Assembly: GCA_028281365.1 (NCBI GenBank)
Contig: JANQJZ010000056.1
Location: 1 to 61,226, forward strand
Length of the DNA: 61,226 nucleotides
Source of the DNA: Gammaproteobacteria bacterium
Lineage (GTDB): Bacteria; Pseudomonadota; Gammaproteobacteria; Eutrophobiales; Eutrophobiaceae
Direction of reading: 5' to 3'
The position numbers and the translations under genes are program-made. Positions 17,560 to 27,600 of the stretch are shown here, one piece after another (positions within the stretch are counted from its first letter, which is position 1; each line of letters opens with the position of its first letter). The notes beneath the pieces were generated by a model. The model searched no databases and had not been told where the DNA came from. It saw only the letters and a list, made by a program, of their open reading frames with translations.

Positions 17560-19254
17560 TTACTCCCCTTCTTTTGGCTCATCTTTGCCAAAGATCAATG
17601 CCTGCGGATCACGCTCAAGTGTTTCTATTAGTGAACGGATTGATCGAGCGGTTTCTTCAAGTTCGCCGGTCAATTTAATCAGGTTATATTGAATCGGTGA
17701 ATTTGGTTCTAACATGTTATTCGTTTTATCCAACGTTTCAGTCAAGTTATCCAATGCTGTATGCCCGGCATTGATGGCCTCTTGAAGATTTGATTCATTC
17801 ACTTTATTCATAATGCTTCTAAAATTTTCCAGAGAAACACTTAAATTTTCAATTGCCACCGGAATACCTGGTATTGTTAACAGATCATTTGCATTACCAA
17901 TCGCCCTGTCAGCATTCTTAAGTGTTGTATTTGCATTTTCGATAGTCTCGATGAGTACTGATGAGAGTCTATTGATATCAATTGAATTTAACTTGGCCAG
18001 CAAATCTTCCGCAGATTGTGTTATAGCACCAAAATTAGCTGTTGCTAATGTTGGTAATTCCGGGAAAGGCATCTCTTCTCCACTGAAATTAACCGGTGAA
18101 CCAGGATGCATATCCAATTCAACATAAAGCTGACTGGTCAGCAGGCTGCCCGTCTGTAACCGGGCTCGTAAACCCTGTTCAACCAACATATTGAGTGTTG
18201 CATATGACGAACCGACTTCCCGGTTACCCCGGTCTATAATCCTTTGTGGCTCTATTTCTATCAGTACAGGGATCCGGAATGTCCCGTCATCACTATCAAA
18301 CTCCAACCTGACATCGAGTACCGATCCAACCTTTATACCCTTGAACTCAACAGGTGCGCCCAAGGTTAGACCTCGTACAGAACTATCAAAGAACAGTATA
18401 AATTTTATCTTTTTGGTATAGGCATGTTCTTCAATACTTTCATAATTATCATGCAGCGTAAAAACCAGATTATCGATATCTGTTGTTGCTTGCTCCAATG
18501 TATCAGGTGTTTCAAACGCTATCCCACCAAATAAAATTGATCGTATAGATTCGGTTTCAACTTTCACACCATCAGCACCAACAGATACATCGATGCCACT
18601 TACATTCCAAAATTTAGTATTACCACGTAGTAATTGATCAAAAGGATCTTTTATAAAAGTATGTACATAGATACTTTTACGATCATTTCCCAGTTCATGC
18701 CCTAGTACTTCTCCTGCTAACAAACCTTGATAATAAACTGGTGAGCCTGTATCGATTGAACCCAGATTCTGGGTAACTAAAATAATCTTTTTACCCAATT
18801 CTTCAGCTGTTACGACAGGTTGTTTTTCCAGGCCAATAAAATGGAATTGAGGCGCACCGGGACCAGGTTCTATTTCAATATAAGCACCCGAAATTAATGT
18901 ACTTAATCCAGTAGCGCCACGTAAACTTACCTGAGGCTTCACAACCCAAAAACGTGTATTTCGCTTTAAGAACTCTTCAGATCCTTTGCTGAATTCAACA
19001 GTAAGAATAACATTAGAAAAATCTTCGCTAAATTTGATATGTTCCACGACGCCGATATCTACATTCTTGTATTTAACCTTCGTTTTACCAGCTTCTATGC
19101 CTTCTGCTGTCTTGAAACTTATTGTTACTTGAGGACCCTGTTCTGAGAGTGTTTTAAAGATCAGCCATCCACCTACCAAAACAGTAATTAATGGTATTAA
19201 CCAGATGATTGAAGGTCCGGCTTTTTTGGTAACTTGAGGGCTTGATATTTCCAT
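17560..19254 (-). CDS. pqiB: PqiB, MCE-domain lipid-transport needle protein
   Basis: 564 residues: an N-terminal membrane anchor (IIWLIPLITVLVGGWLIF), three MlaD/MCE domains (ISFKTAEGIEAGKTKVKYK begins the first; IDTGSPVYYQGLLAGEV the second; GLTLGAPVEFKGIKVG the third), then a long helical C terminus. Such proteins form hexameric tubes bridging inner and outer membranes for lipid movement. It follows pqiA by 12 bases. Length and three-domain order are as in E. coli PqiB. Confidence 0.93.
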   Translation of the reverse strand: MEISSPQVTKKAGPSIIWLIPLITVLVGGWLIFKTLSEQGPQVTISFKTAEGIEAGKTKVKYKNVDIGVVEHIKFSEDFSNVILTVEFSKGSEEFLKRNTRFWVVKPQVSLRGATGLSTLISGAYIEIEPGPGAPQFHFIGLEKQPVVTAEELGKKIILVTQNLGSIDTGSPVYYQGLLAGEVLGHELGNDRKSIYVHTFIKDPFDQLLRGNTKFWNVSGIDVSVGADGVKVETESIRSILFGGIAFETPDTLEQATTDIDNLVFTLHDNYESIEEHAYTKKIKFILFFDSSVRGLTLGAPVEFKGIKVGSVLDVRLEFDSDDGTFRIPVLIEIEPQRIIDRGNREVGSSYATLNMLVEQGLRARLQTGSLLTSQLYVELDMHPGSPVNFSGEEMPFPELPTLATANFGAITQSAEDLLAKLNSIDINRLSSVLIETIENANTTLKNADRAIGNANDLLTIPGIPVAIENLSVSLENFRSIMNKVNESNLQEAINAGHTALDNLTETLDKTNNMLEPNSPIQYNLIKLTGELEETARSIRSLIETLERDPQALIFGKDEPKEGE

Positions 19255-19266
19255 ATTATTTTTTTG

Positions 19267-20505
19267 TTATTGTTTATCTCTAACATTATCCCAAATCAAT
19301 CTTGGATCAAAGCACTGAGCAGCAAACATCGTGATTACTACAACTCCTGCAAAAAAGATCGCCCCGATTCCAGGACGAATCGTTGACAACGCATCGAGGC
19401 TAACCAGTGCAGAAAGCAAACCGACCAGAAAAATATCGACCATAGACCAGGCCCCAACGACTTCGGTAACCCTATATAACGACGTTCGGTCTCTAGGCCG
19501 CCAGGTTGATCGATTATGAACCGTAATCAATAAAAAACTCAAAATGATAAGTTTTAACAGGGGGACCACTATGCTGGCTACGAATACAATCATAGCTAAG
19601 CCCCACATACCTGCTTCAATTAAATGAATAACGCCACTTAGAATCGTATTCGGTTCACCTTGACCGAATCGGATTACTGTCATGACCGGATATACATTTG
19701 CCGGAATTAGCAACACTGCTGCCGTAAGTAATAATGCCCAGGTAGTTTCAATACTATTATTTTTTCGGTGATGTAATGGAGTTGTGCATTGTGGGCAACG
19801 TTGATGTTCCTTTTTGTACAAACTTAAATATCCGCAGGCGTGGCAATTTAAAATCTTACTATCCTCAATATTCTCTTTGGGTAACCCAAGGTGATTTCTA
19901 TTAACTAAAGACCAAAAAGTATGAGGATCGAAATTAGCTCGTGCGGCTGTATATACAACTAATAAAAGAGCCAATGCAACCAGAGCCGGGCCGAAAATGA
20001 CATTAGCAAGATCCTGTAATTTTACTATGGCAATCAGTACACCTAACATAAATACGCCAACCAGGCTCCAGGGAAGAATTGCATTCACAACCCTATACAC
20101 AGGTCCTGCCATAGGCGCGACAAACCCAAATCGAACCGGAATTAATAAATACAACATCCCCAAAATAACGATGAGTGGAAACAAGATACTGGTAAGAAAA
20201 ATAAGAACACCAAGTTCTCCCATACCCATTTGATACATGGCCCAGCCACCCGATAGCAAAACATTTTCTACAACCCGACCACTTAGCTCTAAAGACAAAA
20301 ATGGAAATACATTAGCGATGATAAAGAGAAAAAAAGCTGTGCAATAAAGGGCAAGACTACGATTAATTGAATCCGGAATATTTCGATAGAGTAAATTGCC
20401 ACAATATTGGCAATTTGCCTTGGCCCCTTCGGGAATTAATTCATAATGATGAAGATTATCACACTCATGACAAGCGATAACCCTCCCAGACAAGCTATCT
20501 GACAT
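19267..20505 (-). CDS. pqiA: PqiA, inner-membrane partner of PqiB
   Basis: 412 residues with two PqiA domains in tandem. Each starts with a zinc-ribbon-like Cys motif (CHECDNLHHYELIPEGAKANCQYC, seen as CHEC...CQYC at the N terminus; CHACGYLSLYKKEHQRCPQC, seen as CHAC...CPQC at about 219) followed by four membrane segments. In E. coli PqiA sits in the inner membrane and feeds PqiB. First gene of pqiABC-LolA-like-RND. Confidence 0.92.
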   Translation of the reverse strand: MSDSLSGRVIACHECDNLHHYELIPEGAKANCQYCGNLLYRNIPDSINRSLALYCTAFFLFIIANVFPFLSLELSGRVVENVLLSGGWAMYQMGMGELGVLIFLTSILFPLIVILGMLYLLIPVRFGFVAPMAGPVYRVVNAILPWSLVGVFMLGVLIAIVKLQDLANVIFGPALVALALLLVVYTAARANFDPHTFWSLVNRNHLGLPKENIEDSKILNCHACGYLSLYKKEHQRCPQCTTPLHHRKNNSIETTWALLLTAAVLLIPANVYPVMTVIRFGQGEPNTILSGVIHLIEAGMWGLAMIVFVASIVVPLLKLIILSFLLITVHNRSTWRPRDRTSLYRVTEVVGAWSMVDIFLVGLLSALVSLDALSTIRPGIGAIFFAGVVVITMFAAQCFDPRLIWDNVRDKQ

Positions 20506-20874
20506 GCTTCCATCCCCGGTATTCTTATAATTATTGCTCGTATTAGTATTCTAGATTGATCAAGCAGATTTTTCGAATCAAACATTTAATTTTCTTACAA
20601 AAATAGGGTGGAAACTCCAAAGATATTAGCGTTGCCGAATAAGGTCTTTATGTCTATAGGCAGACCAAAATGCGTTATTCCTGAAACAACCCATGAACTT
20701 ACCGCAAATAATATTAGTACAAGTGATGGTCGTCATAGCGTAACACACCTATTAGCCATAACGGTTATTACAATTGTATAAAATATAAAGTGAAACGTGT
20801 TAACCGTATGCATTAAAAATAAATCGTATTTATTGCAAAAAAAACAACTTAGAACACGTAATTTTAACTAAGAT
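20506..20874. other. Intergenic region between folD and pqiA
   Basis: 369 AT-rich bases between two minus-strand genes. It should hold the pqi operon promoter and the folD 3' end. The only open frame worth noting is the 43-codon one at 20650-20781. Confidence 0.55.
20650..20781 (+). CDS. Unrecognised 43-residue open frame
   Basis: ATG at 20650 with AAGG five bases upstream, ending with a hydrophobic C terminus (HLLAITVITIV). It is on the plus strand between two minus-strand genes and resembles no family I know. It could be a gene remnant or chance. Confidence 0.2.
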   Translation: MSIGRPKCVIPETTHELTANNISTSDGRHSVTHLLAITVITIV

Positions 20875-21723
20875 TTATAGTGTTCTCTCTGCAGCAATGA
20901 CAGTATTGGCCACTAGCATGGTAATAGTCATCGGACCCACACCACCGGGAACCGGTGTAATATGTCCTGCTACTTTGCTAACACTTTCATAATCAACATC
21001 GCCCACCAACCGTCCGTCATCCATACGATTTATACCTACATCAATAACAGCGGCTCCGGACTTGACCATATCACCCGTAATCATTTTTGGCTTGCCTGTA
21101 GCAACAATCAGAATATCAGCCATGGAAGTATACTGGGCAAGATCACGGGTTTTAGAATTACAGATACTGACAGTTGCATTTTTTTGTAACAACATAAGCG
21201 CCATTGGTTTACCAACAATATTACTTCTACCAACGATAACAGCATTTTGCCCTTCAATCGGAATATTCATCTGTTCCAGTAAACACTGAACTCCAAAAGG
21301 CGTGCATGGTGGAAAAACGGTATTACCTACGACCAAAGCACCCACATTATAGAGATGAAAACCATCCACATCTTTATCAACTGAAATGGTTTCCAGTACC
21401 TTGTCTTTGTCAATATGATCAGGCAACGGTAATTGCACCAAGATGCCGTGAATATCCTCTCTCTCATTCAAGGCTTGAATTTTCTGAAGTAACGTGCTTT
21501 CCGGCGTATCAGCCGGCATCTCATGAATTTCTGAATGTAAGCCGACTTCCTGACACGCCTTTGCCTTATTACGCACATAAACCTTTGATGCGGGGTTATC
21601 ACCAACAATTATTACCGCCAAACCTGGTAATACACCTTGTTGCTTCAACGAGGTTGCACGTTGCTTCCATTCTTTACGTACCCGCTCAGAAATATTTTTT
21701 CCCTCGATTATTTTAGCTGTCAT
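20875..21723 (-). CDS. folD: FolD, methylene-THF dehydrogenase / methenyl-THF cyclohydrolase
   Basis: 282 residues, full length. [13 protein letters not shown] carries the catalytic Lys, [11 protein letters not shown] the conserved substrate loop, KDVDGFH and PCTPFGV the folate site, [14 protein letters not shown] the dinucleotide fold, and [14 protein letters not shown] the C-terminal signature. FolD interconverts 5,10-methylene- and 10-formyl-THF. Placement beside formate dehydrogenase, and near gcv and ftcD genes, suits a C1 oxidation route. The gene is monocistronic as far as can be seen. Confidence 0.96.
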   Translation of the reverse strand: MTAKIIEGKNISERVRKEWKQRATSLKQQGVLPGLAVIIVGDNPASKVYVRNKAKACQEVGLHSEIHEMPADTPESTLLQKIQALNEREDIHGILVQLPLPDHIDKDKVLETISVDKDVDGFHLYNVGALVVGNTVFPPCTPFGVQCLLEQMNIPIEGQNAVIVGRSNIVGKPMALMLLQKNATVSICNSKTRDLAQYTSMADILIVATGKPKMITGDMVKSGAAVIDVGINRMDDGRLVGDVDYESVSKVAGHITPVPGGVGPMTITMLVANTVIAAERTL

Positions 21724-22176
21724 AGTTCTGCCTAACCGTTTAAGAATAAATTAAGCCCATACATTATTTATTTAGTCTTATACACAAAAATTATTCATGA
21801 TTAACTTCTATTAATTTCAGCAATTAGGTTGTGCGCTAATGTTTAATGTCGACGTAGTACTTAGGATACCCAATAAACATCAAGGTCTGGACTCATACGA
21901 ATTACGTTTTTGATCTTAAGTATGTTCAGACGGTGGGAATAAGAACAAATCCCACAACAAATATAATTTTTCCACTCTTTATTGAAAGTTTCTTTATTTA
22001 AAGTAAAATTACTTGAATATGTGCTATTATAGTTGGTTTTAGAGAATAAGAGCAACTGCTCATGGGTATATTGAAGCACCTCGACAGTGAACCTGAAAAT
22101 CCAGTTTTACTGCTGATTATTTACCTAATGCCACAAATAAAATCTCAGTTTTCGTAAATTTAACAAAGAAAAATTG
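21724..22176. other. Divergent intergenic region folD / formate dehydrogenase
   Basis: 453 bases separate the folD start (minus) from the formate dehydrogenase start (plus). It must hold both promoters. No convincing gene or RNA was found; a weak GTG-started minus-strand frame at 21861-22079 was considered and rejected. Confidence 0.55.
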
Positions 22177-23841
22177 ATGCAACGTATTCGCAGTAAAAAA
22201 GGCCGTATTCAGGGGCGAACCACTCCCCATAAAGCACTGGCAGAAGTCCGTGATCTCCTGGGAGATGCCCCCAGAACAACTGATATGTTGATCGAACACC
22301 TGCATAAGATACAGGATCATTACCACCATATTTCTAATCAACACATTCTGGCTCTGTCGATTGAAATGGAATTACCCATGGCAGAAGTGTATGAGACGGC
22401 GACCTTCTATCATCATTTTGATGTAACCAAAGCAGACATGCTCCCACCTCCTCCTCTTACTATTCGTGTCTGCGATTCATTGACCTGTGAGATGTTTGGT
22501 GCCAGGAAACTGATAAACGAGTTACAGCAATCGACAGATAGCCAGACCCTTAGAGTCCAACCGGTACCTTGCGTAGGGCGTTGTGCAGGTGCTCCTGTTT
22601 CCGTAGTCGGGACCCATCCCATCGAAAATGCTAATCTCGATAAAATTAATTCCGCTATTAAAGACAAAAAAACGAAAGCAAAGATACCTGCATATATTGA
22701 TTATCAGAAATATAAAAACACTGGTGGTTATAAGACGTTACTGGACTGCGTAACCGGTAAATTTCAAAGAGAAGATATTATCAAAATAATGGAAGACTCC
22801 AATCTGCGTGGCCTGGGTGGTGCCGGATTTCCTGCCGGTCGTAAATGGCGCATCTTAAGTGAACAACCCAAACCCAGGATGATTGCCATCAATATTGATG
22901 AAGGAGAACCTGGGACATTTAAAGACCGTTATTACCTCGAGCGTGATCCACATCGTTTCATCGAAGGCACCTTAATCGCGCACTGGGCGATTGAAGCAGA
23001 TGCCGTTTATATTTACTTACGTGATGAATATGCAGGTTGTCGCACGATGTTGGAACGCGAACTGGAATCGCTAAAACAGGACCCACCTTGCGAACTACCT
23101 GAGATCCATTTACGACGCGGTGCCGGTGCTTATATCTGCGGTGAAGAATCCGCCATGATTGAATCCATTGAAGGCAAAAAAGGTATACCACGTCTGCGCC
23201 CACCTTATGTCGCTCAAGTCGGATTATTTGGTCGTCCTACTCTCGAGCAAAACATGGAAACCATGCACTGGGTCAGGGACATCATTGAAAAAGGTGCTAA
23301 CTGGTTCGCCTCGCATGGTCGCCACAAGCGTAAGGGCTTACGCTCATTTTCAGTTAGTGGACGAGTTAAGAAACCCGGTGTCCATCTGGCCCCGGCCGGA
23401 ATAACTATCCGGGAGTTGATAGATGAATATTGTGACGGAATGCTTGATGGACACGAATTTTATGGTTACTTCCCTGGCGGTGCATCAGGTGGCATCTTGC
23501 CCGCCTCAATGGATTCTATCCCGCTCGATTTCGATACCTTGCAACCTTATGGTTGTTTTATTGGTTCTGCGGCCATAGTCATACTCTCGAATAAAGACAG
23601 TGCTAAGACCATGGCCTTGAACGCCATGCGCTTTTTTGAAGATGAATCCTGCGGTCAATGTACGCCGTGTCGGGTAGGCGCTTCTAAAGCAGTCAAACTA
23701 ATGGAGAAGGAAGAATGGGACCAGCCATTGTTAGAAGAACTTGCGAAAACAATGGAAGATGCCTCCATTTGCGGCTTGGGCCAGGCCGCGCCTAACCCAT
23801 TACGTTGTGCAATTAAATACTTCCCAGAGGAATTTAAATAA
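22177..23841 (+). CDS. NAD-linked formate dehydrogenase, fused NuoE-NuoF-type subunit
   Basis: 554 residues from the ATG at 22177. The N-terminal ~150 residues are a NuoE/FdsG-type 2Fe-2S domain (CDSLTCEMFGA and VPCVGRCAGAP give the four Cys). The rest is NuoF/FdsB-like: GLGGAGFPAGRKW and GEPGTFKDR for FMN/NADH, RRGAGAYICGEESAM, and a 4Fe-4S motif SCGQCTPCR. It passes electrons from the formate site to NAD+. In Rhodobacter and Cupriavidus FdsG and FdsB are separate, so this is a fused form. The stop overlaps the next ATG (TAATG), indicating coupling. Confidence 0.9.
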   Translation: MQRIRSKKGRIQGRTTPHKALAEVRDLLGDAPRTTDMLIEHLHKIQDHYHHISNQHILALSIEMELPMAEVYETATFYHHFDVTKADMLPPPPLTIRVCDSLTCEMFGARKLINELQQSTDSQTLRVQPVPCVGRCAGAPVSVVGTHPIENANLDKINSAIKDKKTKAKIPAYIDYQKYKNTGGYKTLLDCVTGKFQREDIIKIMEDSNLRGLGGAGFPAGRKWRILSEQPKPRMIAINIDEGEPGTFKDRYYLERDPHRFIEGTLIAHWAIEADAVYIYLRDEYAGCRTMLERELESLKQDPPCELPEIHLRRGAGAYICGEESAMIESIEGKKGIPRLRPPYVAQVGLFGRPTLEQNMETMHWVRDIIEKGANWFASHGRHKRKGLRSFSVSGRVKKPGVHLAPAGITIRELIDEYCDGMLDGHEFYGYFPGGASGGILPASMDSIPLDFDTLQPYGCFIGSAAIVILSNKDSAKTMALNAMRFFEDESCGQCTPCRVGASKAVKLMEKEEWDQPLLEELAKTMEDASICGLGQAAPNPLRCAIKYFPEEFK

Positions 23842-26648
23842 TGGCAGCGAATACAGAATATCTAAACGAGAAAACTATCCAGTTTTCGTTAAATGGACAT
23901 ATCATTATTTCTGACGGCGATGAGACCATACTCCAGGCCGCCAAACGCTATGGTATTGAGATACCACATCTGTGTTACAAAGAAGGTTACCGGCCAGATG
24001 GCAACTGTCGTGTGTGCGTGGTCGAGATTGAAGGTGAACGCGTCCTAGCGGCGTCATGCTGTCGCAAACCAACAGATGGAATGAATATTCACAGTAATAA
24101 TGAACGTGCTACACATTCGCAAAAAATGGTTGCTGAATTATTGCTATCTGATATGCCACAACAGGGAAAATCGCCCTATCGCCTGAATTCCGAATTGGAT
24201 CATTGGGCCGAAAAATTGAAAGTATGTCATCCCCGATTTGAATCACGCGAACAACCTGTATCTGATCTTTCACATCCCGCTATTGCAGTCAACCTAGACG
24301 CCTGCATTCAATGTACGCGTTGTGTACGTGCCTGTCGTGAAGAGCAGGTTAATGATGTTATTGGTTATGCCTTTCGCGGCAAACATGCAGAAATCGTTTT
24401 TGACATGGGTGAACCGATGGGTGAGAGCACCTGCGTGGCGTGTGGCGAGTGTGTACAAGCCTGCCCAACCGGGGCCTTAATGCCGGCAAAAAATGTTGGC
24501 TTGGTTGAACCGGAGAGAAAAGTCGATTCGGTTTGTCCTTATTGTGGCGTGGGCTGCTTGTTAACCTTTAATGTTAAAGATAATTATATTCAACATATTG
24601 ATGGTCGGGATGGCCCTTCGAATCACTCACGTTTATGTGTTAAGGGACGCTATGGGTTTGATTATGTACATCACCCGGATCGCTTAACAAAACCACTGGT
24701 TCGTAAAAAAGGTGCTGCTAAAACAACTCAACTAACCAGCCCTAGTGAGTTACATAAATATTTCAGAGAAGCTAGTTGGGATGAGGCTCTGGAAACAGCT
24801 GCATCAGGATTTCGTAACATCAGGGATGATGAAGGCCCACAAGCATTGGCTGGCTTTGGCTCAGCCAAAGGCAGTAACGAAGAAGCTTACTTGTTTCAAA
24901 AACTGGTACGCACCGGATTCGGAACAAATAATGTTGATCATTGCACTCGGCTTTGCCATGCATCTTCTGTTGCTGCATTACTTGAGACAATCGGATCAGG
25001 TGCTGTTTCTAACCAGGTTGCAGATGGTACCCAGGCTAAAGTAATTTTAGTTATCGGTGCAAGGCCTAACGATAACCACCCCGTTGCTGCAACATTCATG
25101 AAGAATGCAGCCAAACGAGGCAGTAAATTGATTTTGATCGAACCCTACAGTTCTGAAATGTACCTACACGCACACAAATTTCTACAATTACGTCCCGGAA
25201 CCGATGTGATGTTATTAAATGGCATGATGCACACCATTATTTCCGAGAACCTGCACGATCCAAAATTTATCGACGAACATACCATCGGATTTGAAGAGCT
25301 AAGGGAAACCGTACTCAGATATTCACCTGAATCAGTCGCACCGGTTTGCGGCATACCTTCGGAAACAATTAAGGAAGTTGCCCGTTTATATGCTACAGCT
25401 GAATCTGCCATCATCTTTTGGGGCATGGGTATTTCCCAGCACGTACATGGAACTGACAATGCCCGTTGTTTGATTTCACTGGCATTGATGACGGGTCAAA
25501 TTGGCCGACCTAACACGGGCCTACATCCTTTACGTGGTCAAAATAATGTCCAAGGTGCTTCCGACGTTGGATTAATACCTATGGTCTACCCGGATTATCA
25601 AAGTGTTGCTGATACTGAAGTCAAAACAAAGTTCGAAGAGCTATGGGCCACAGAACTGGATCCGAATCCAGGTAAAACTGTTGTCGAGATCATACATGCT
25701 GCACATAACGGTGACATTAACGGTATGTATATCATGGGTGAAAATCCGGCCATGTCCGATCCGAACTTGAACCATGCCAGAGAGGCGCTATCGATGTTGG
25801 ATCATCTCGTAATACAGGATATCTTTTTTACTGAAACCTGCAGTTATGCGGATGTTATCTTACCTGCTTCTGCCTTTCCGGAAAAAACAGGTACTTTTAC
25901 CAATACTGATCGACGCGTCCAATTAGGACGGCAGGCAATTAATCCGCCAGGAAATGCTTGCCAAGATTTATGGATAATTCAGGAAATCGCAAAACGCTTG
26001 GGGCTTGACTGGCATTATACCGGCCCTGCAGACGTCTTTGCAGAGATACGTAAGGCAACGCCAAGCATGGCCGGCATAACCTGGGAACGTTTGGAAAGCG
26101 AAGACTCTCTTACTTACCCATTAGAGAATGAAGGCGACCCGGGTGAACCGGTCATATTTAAAGACGGCATATTCCCGATTGAGGGTGGCAAAGGTCGATT
26201 CGTCTCTGCTGATTATATTAAGGCTGCAGAATTACCTGATGATGATTTTTCTTTTATCTTCCTGACGGGGCGGCAACTTGAACACTGGCATACCGGTACT
26301 ATGACGCGCCGCGCAAGAGTACTTGATGCCATTGAACCCTCGCCATACATCTTGATTAACCCGGCTGATTTAAAGGAATTTAATCTAATAGCTGGAGATT
26401 TAATTTCTGTTGAGTCCCGGCGAGGAAAGATAACTGTAGCAACACGTAGCGATGAAGGCATGCAAAAAGGTGTTGTCATGATGCCGTTTACCTATCATGA
26501 AGCAGCTGCCAACCTGATTACCAATGAAGCTTTGGATCCGTTTGGCAAGATTCCTGAGTTCAAGTTTTGTGCTGTACGTCTTGTCCCACTTAATGCAAAC
26601 CAGGAGTTTGATAGAACTCTGGCTCCAATGATGGAGAAACATATATGA
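23841..26648 (+). CDS. NAD-linked formate dehydrogenase, molybdopterin catalytic subunit
   Basis: 935 residues. N terminus is NuoG-like: a 2Fe-2S domain (CRVCVVEIEG, ASCCRKP), a 4Fe-4S ferredoxin part (CIQCTRCVRACREEQ, CVACGECVQACPTGAL), then the 4Fe-4S of the Mo domain (CPYCGVGCLL). The catalytic residue is Cys372 in VDHCTRLCHASS, not selenocysteine. GQIGRPNTGLHPLRGQNNVQG and the C-terminal TGRQLEHWHTGTMTRR region bind the Mo/W cofactor. It oxidises formate to CO2. No fdsD or fdhD follows; the next sequence is a dead lpd. Confidence 0.93.
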   Translation: MAANTEYLNEKTIQFSLNGHIIISDGDETILQAAKRYGIEIPHLCYKEGYRPDGNCRVCVVEIEGERVLAASCCRKPTDGMNIHSNNERATHSQKMVAELLLSDMPQQGKSPYRLNSELDHWAEKLKVCHPRFESREQPVSDLSHPAIAVNLDACIQCTRCVRACREEQVNDVIGYAFRGKHAEIVFDMGEPMGESTCVACGECVQACPTGALMPAKNVGLVEPERKVDSVCPYCGVGCLLTFNVKDNYIQHIDGRDGPSNHSRLCVKGRYGFDYVHHPDRLTKPLVRKKGAAKTTQLTSPSELHKYFREASWDEALETAASGFRNIRDDEGPQALAGFGSAKGSNEEAYLFQKLVRTGFGTNNVDHCTRLCHASSVAALLETIGSGAVSNQVADGTQAKVILVIGARPNDNHPVAATFMKNAAKRGSKLILIEPYSSEMYLHAHKFLQLRPGTDVMLLNGMMHTIISENLHDPKFIDEHTIGFEELRETVLRYSPESVAPVCGIPSETIKEVARLYATAESAIIFWGMGISQHVHGTDNARCLISLALMTGQIGRPNTGLHPLRGQNNVQGASDVGLIPMVYPDYQSVADTEVKTKFEELWATELDPNPGKTVVEIIHAAHNGDINGMYIMGENPAMSDPNLNHAREALSMLDHLVIQDIFFTETCSYADVILPASAFPEKTGTFTNTDRRVQLGRQAINPPGNACQDLWIIQEIAKRLGLDWHYTGPADVFAEIRKATPSMAGITWERLESEDSLTYPLENEGDPGEPVIFKDGIFPIEGGKGRFVSADYIKAAELPDDDFSFIFLTGRQLEHWHTGTMTRRARVLDAIEPSPYILINPADLKEFNLIAGDLISVESRRGKITVATRSDEGMQKGVVMMPFTYHEAAANLITNEALDPFGKIPEFKFCAVRLVPLNANQEFDRTLAPMMEKHI

Positions 26649-26822
26649 CATCTGTTGAAAACATAGAAACTGAAGTAAGTTGTACTGGGTTCAGATTCTA
26701 GTGGCTATACTGCGGCGTTTCGTGCGAAAGATTTTGACAACAAAACTACTCTAATTGAAAAACATTTGTCATTAGGTAGTGTATGTTTTAATGTTGACTG
26801 TAGCACAACAAAAATCCTCTAA
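26645..26822 (+). pseudogene. Remnant of dihydrolipoamide dehydrogenase (lpd) 5' end
   Basis: An ATG overlaps the formate dehydrogenase stop and opens MTSVENIETEVS, a normal Lpd N terminus. After a frameshift near 26680 the other frame reads VLGSDSSGYTAAFRAKDF, then LIEKHLSLGSVCFNVDCSTTK and a stop at 26820-26822. This aligns with the FAD-binding start and the redox-active C-x4-C of Lpd (usual form GGVCLNVGC). It has a frameshift, altered glycines and an early stop, and nothing follows. Lpd is the L-protein of glycine cleavage, whose other genes lie 3 kb away. Confidence 0.85.
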
Positions 26823-26883
26823 TTAGTGAAACACTGAGTTCCATCATTTTCCAAACTAGAACGCATTATAGTCGTAATGCATG

Positions 26884-27522
26884 TCAATCATTAATATCCT
26901 TTACTGGCTTAATCGTTTGAATCTTATACGTAGACTTCTTATTTTGAACTTTCATGTCTCCAGTCCATCGTCTGGTTGTTTTTATCACCACATTAAGTTG
27001 ATCTAATATTCTCGTTACAATATGGTTAATCATATCATCAAGATTTTTAGGATGATTATAAAATGCTGGTATTGGCGGTATTATTGTTACACCCATCTTC
27101 GATAGTCTGATCATATTTTGTAAATGTATTTGATTTAACGGACTTTCTCTTGGAACGATTACTAATGGTAGACTTTCTTTAAGGATCACATCAGCTGCAC
27201 GATGTATCAGGTTATCACCTAGTCCATTGGCAACCGCCGCCAAAGTTCTCATAGAGCATGGCACAATAATCATTCCATCAACACGGAATGAACCAGATGA
27301 AATTGCAGCTCCTAAATTGTTCGAGTCATAATATATATCTGCTAAACTTTTGACATCTTTTATGGACAGCCCAGTTTCGTGTTGAATAGTCTGCAATCCC
27401 CATTTACTCACAACAAGATGTGTTTCTATTCCTGCGCCAGACAATGCCTCCATAGTTCTAATTCCAAAAATAGAACCACTAGCTCCTGTTATGGCCACTA
27501 CAATGCGTCGCAGATTATCCAA
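26884..27522 (-). CDS. ubiX: UbiX/Pad1-type flavin prenyltransferase
   Basis: 212 residues from a TTG start at 27522, supported by GGAGG 9 bases upstream. VAITGASGSIFGIR is the FMN-binding N terminus, FRVDGMIIVPCSMRTLAAVANG the central motif with the conserved PCSM, and PLVIVPRESPLN the prenyl-phosphate site. UbiX joins dimethylallyl phosphate to FMN to make prenyl-FMN for UbiD. A UbiD-family enzyme is encoded at 39986-41683. The C terminus beyond about residue 187 is longer than in many UbiX proteins and Lys-rich. Confidence 0.9.
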   Translation of the reverse strand: MDNLRRIVVAITGASGSIFGIRTMEALSGAGIETHLVVSKWGLQTIQHETGLSIKDVKSLADIYYDSNNLGAAISSGSFRVDGMIIVPCSMRTLAAVANGLGDNLIHRAADVILKESLPLVIVPRESPLNQIHLQNMIRLSKMGVTIIPPIPAFYNHPKNLDDMINHIVTRILDQLNVVIKTTRRWTGDMKVQNKKSTYKIQTIKPVKDIND

Positions 27523-27600
27523 TTTATTCTACCTCCAGAGCAACAATATAAAATATCTGTATAAACCATAATGACTCTTTTAGTTTTCAACTTCCAAGCT

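Noticed and set aside
21861-22079. 72-codon minus-strand frame with GTG start
   Set aside because: No ribosome site, no recognisable domain, and it occupies a divergent promoter region.
23841-26648. Selenocysteine in formate dehydrogenase
   Set aside because: The catalytic position is a plain Cys codon (TGC at 24954-24956), with no in-frame TGA.
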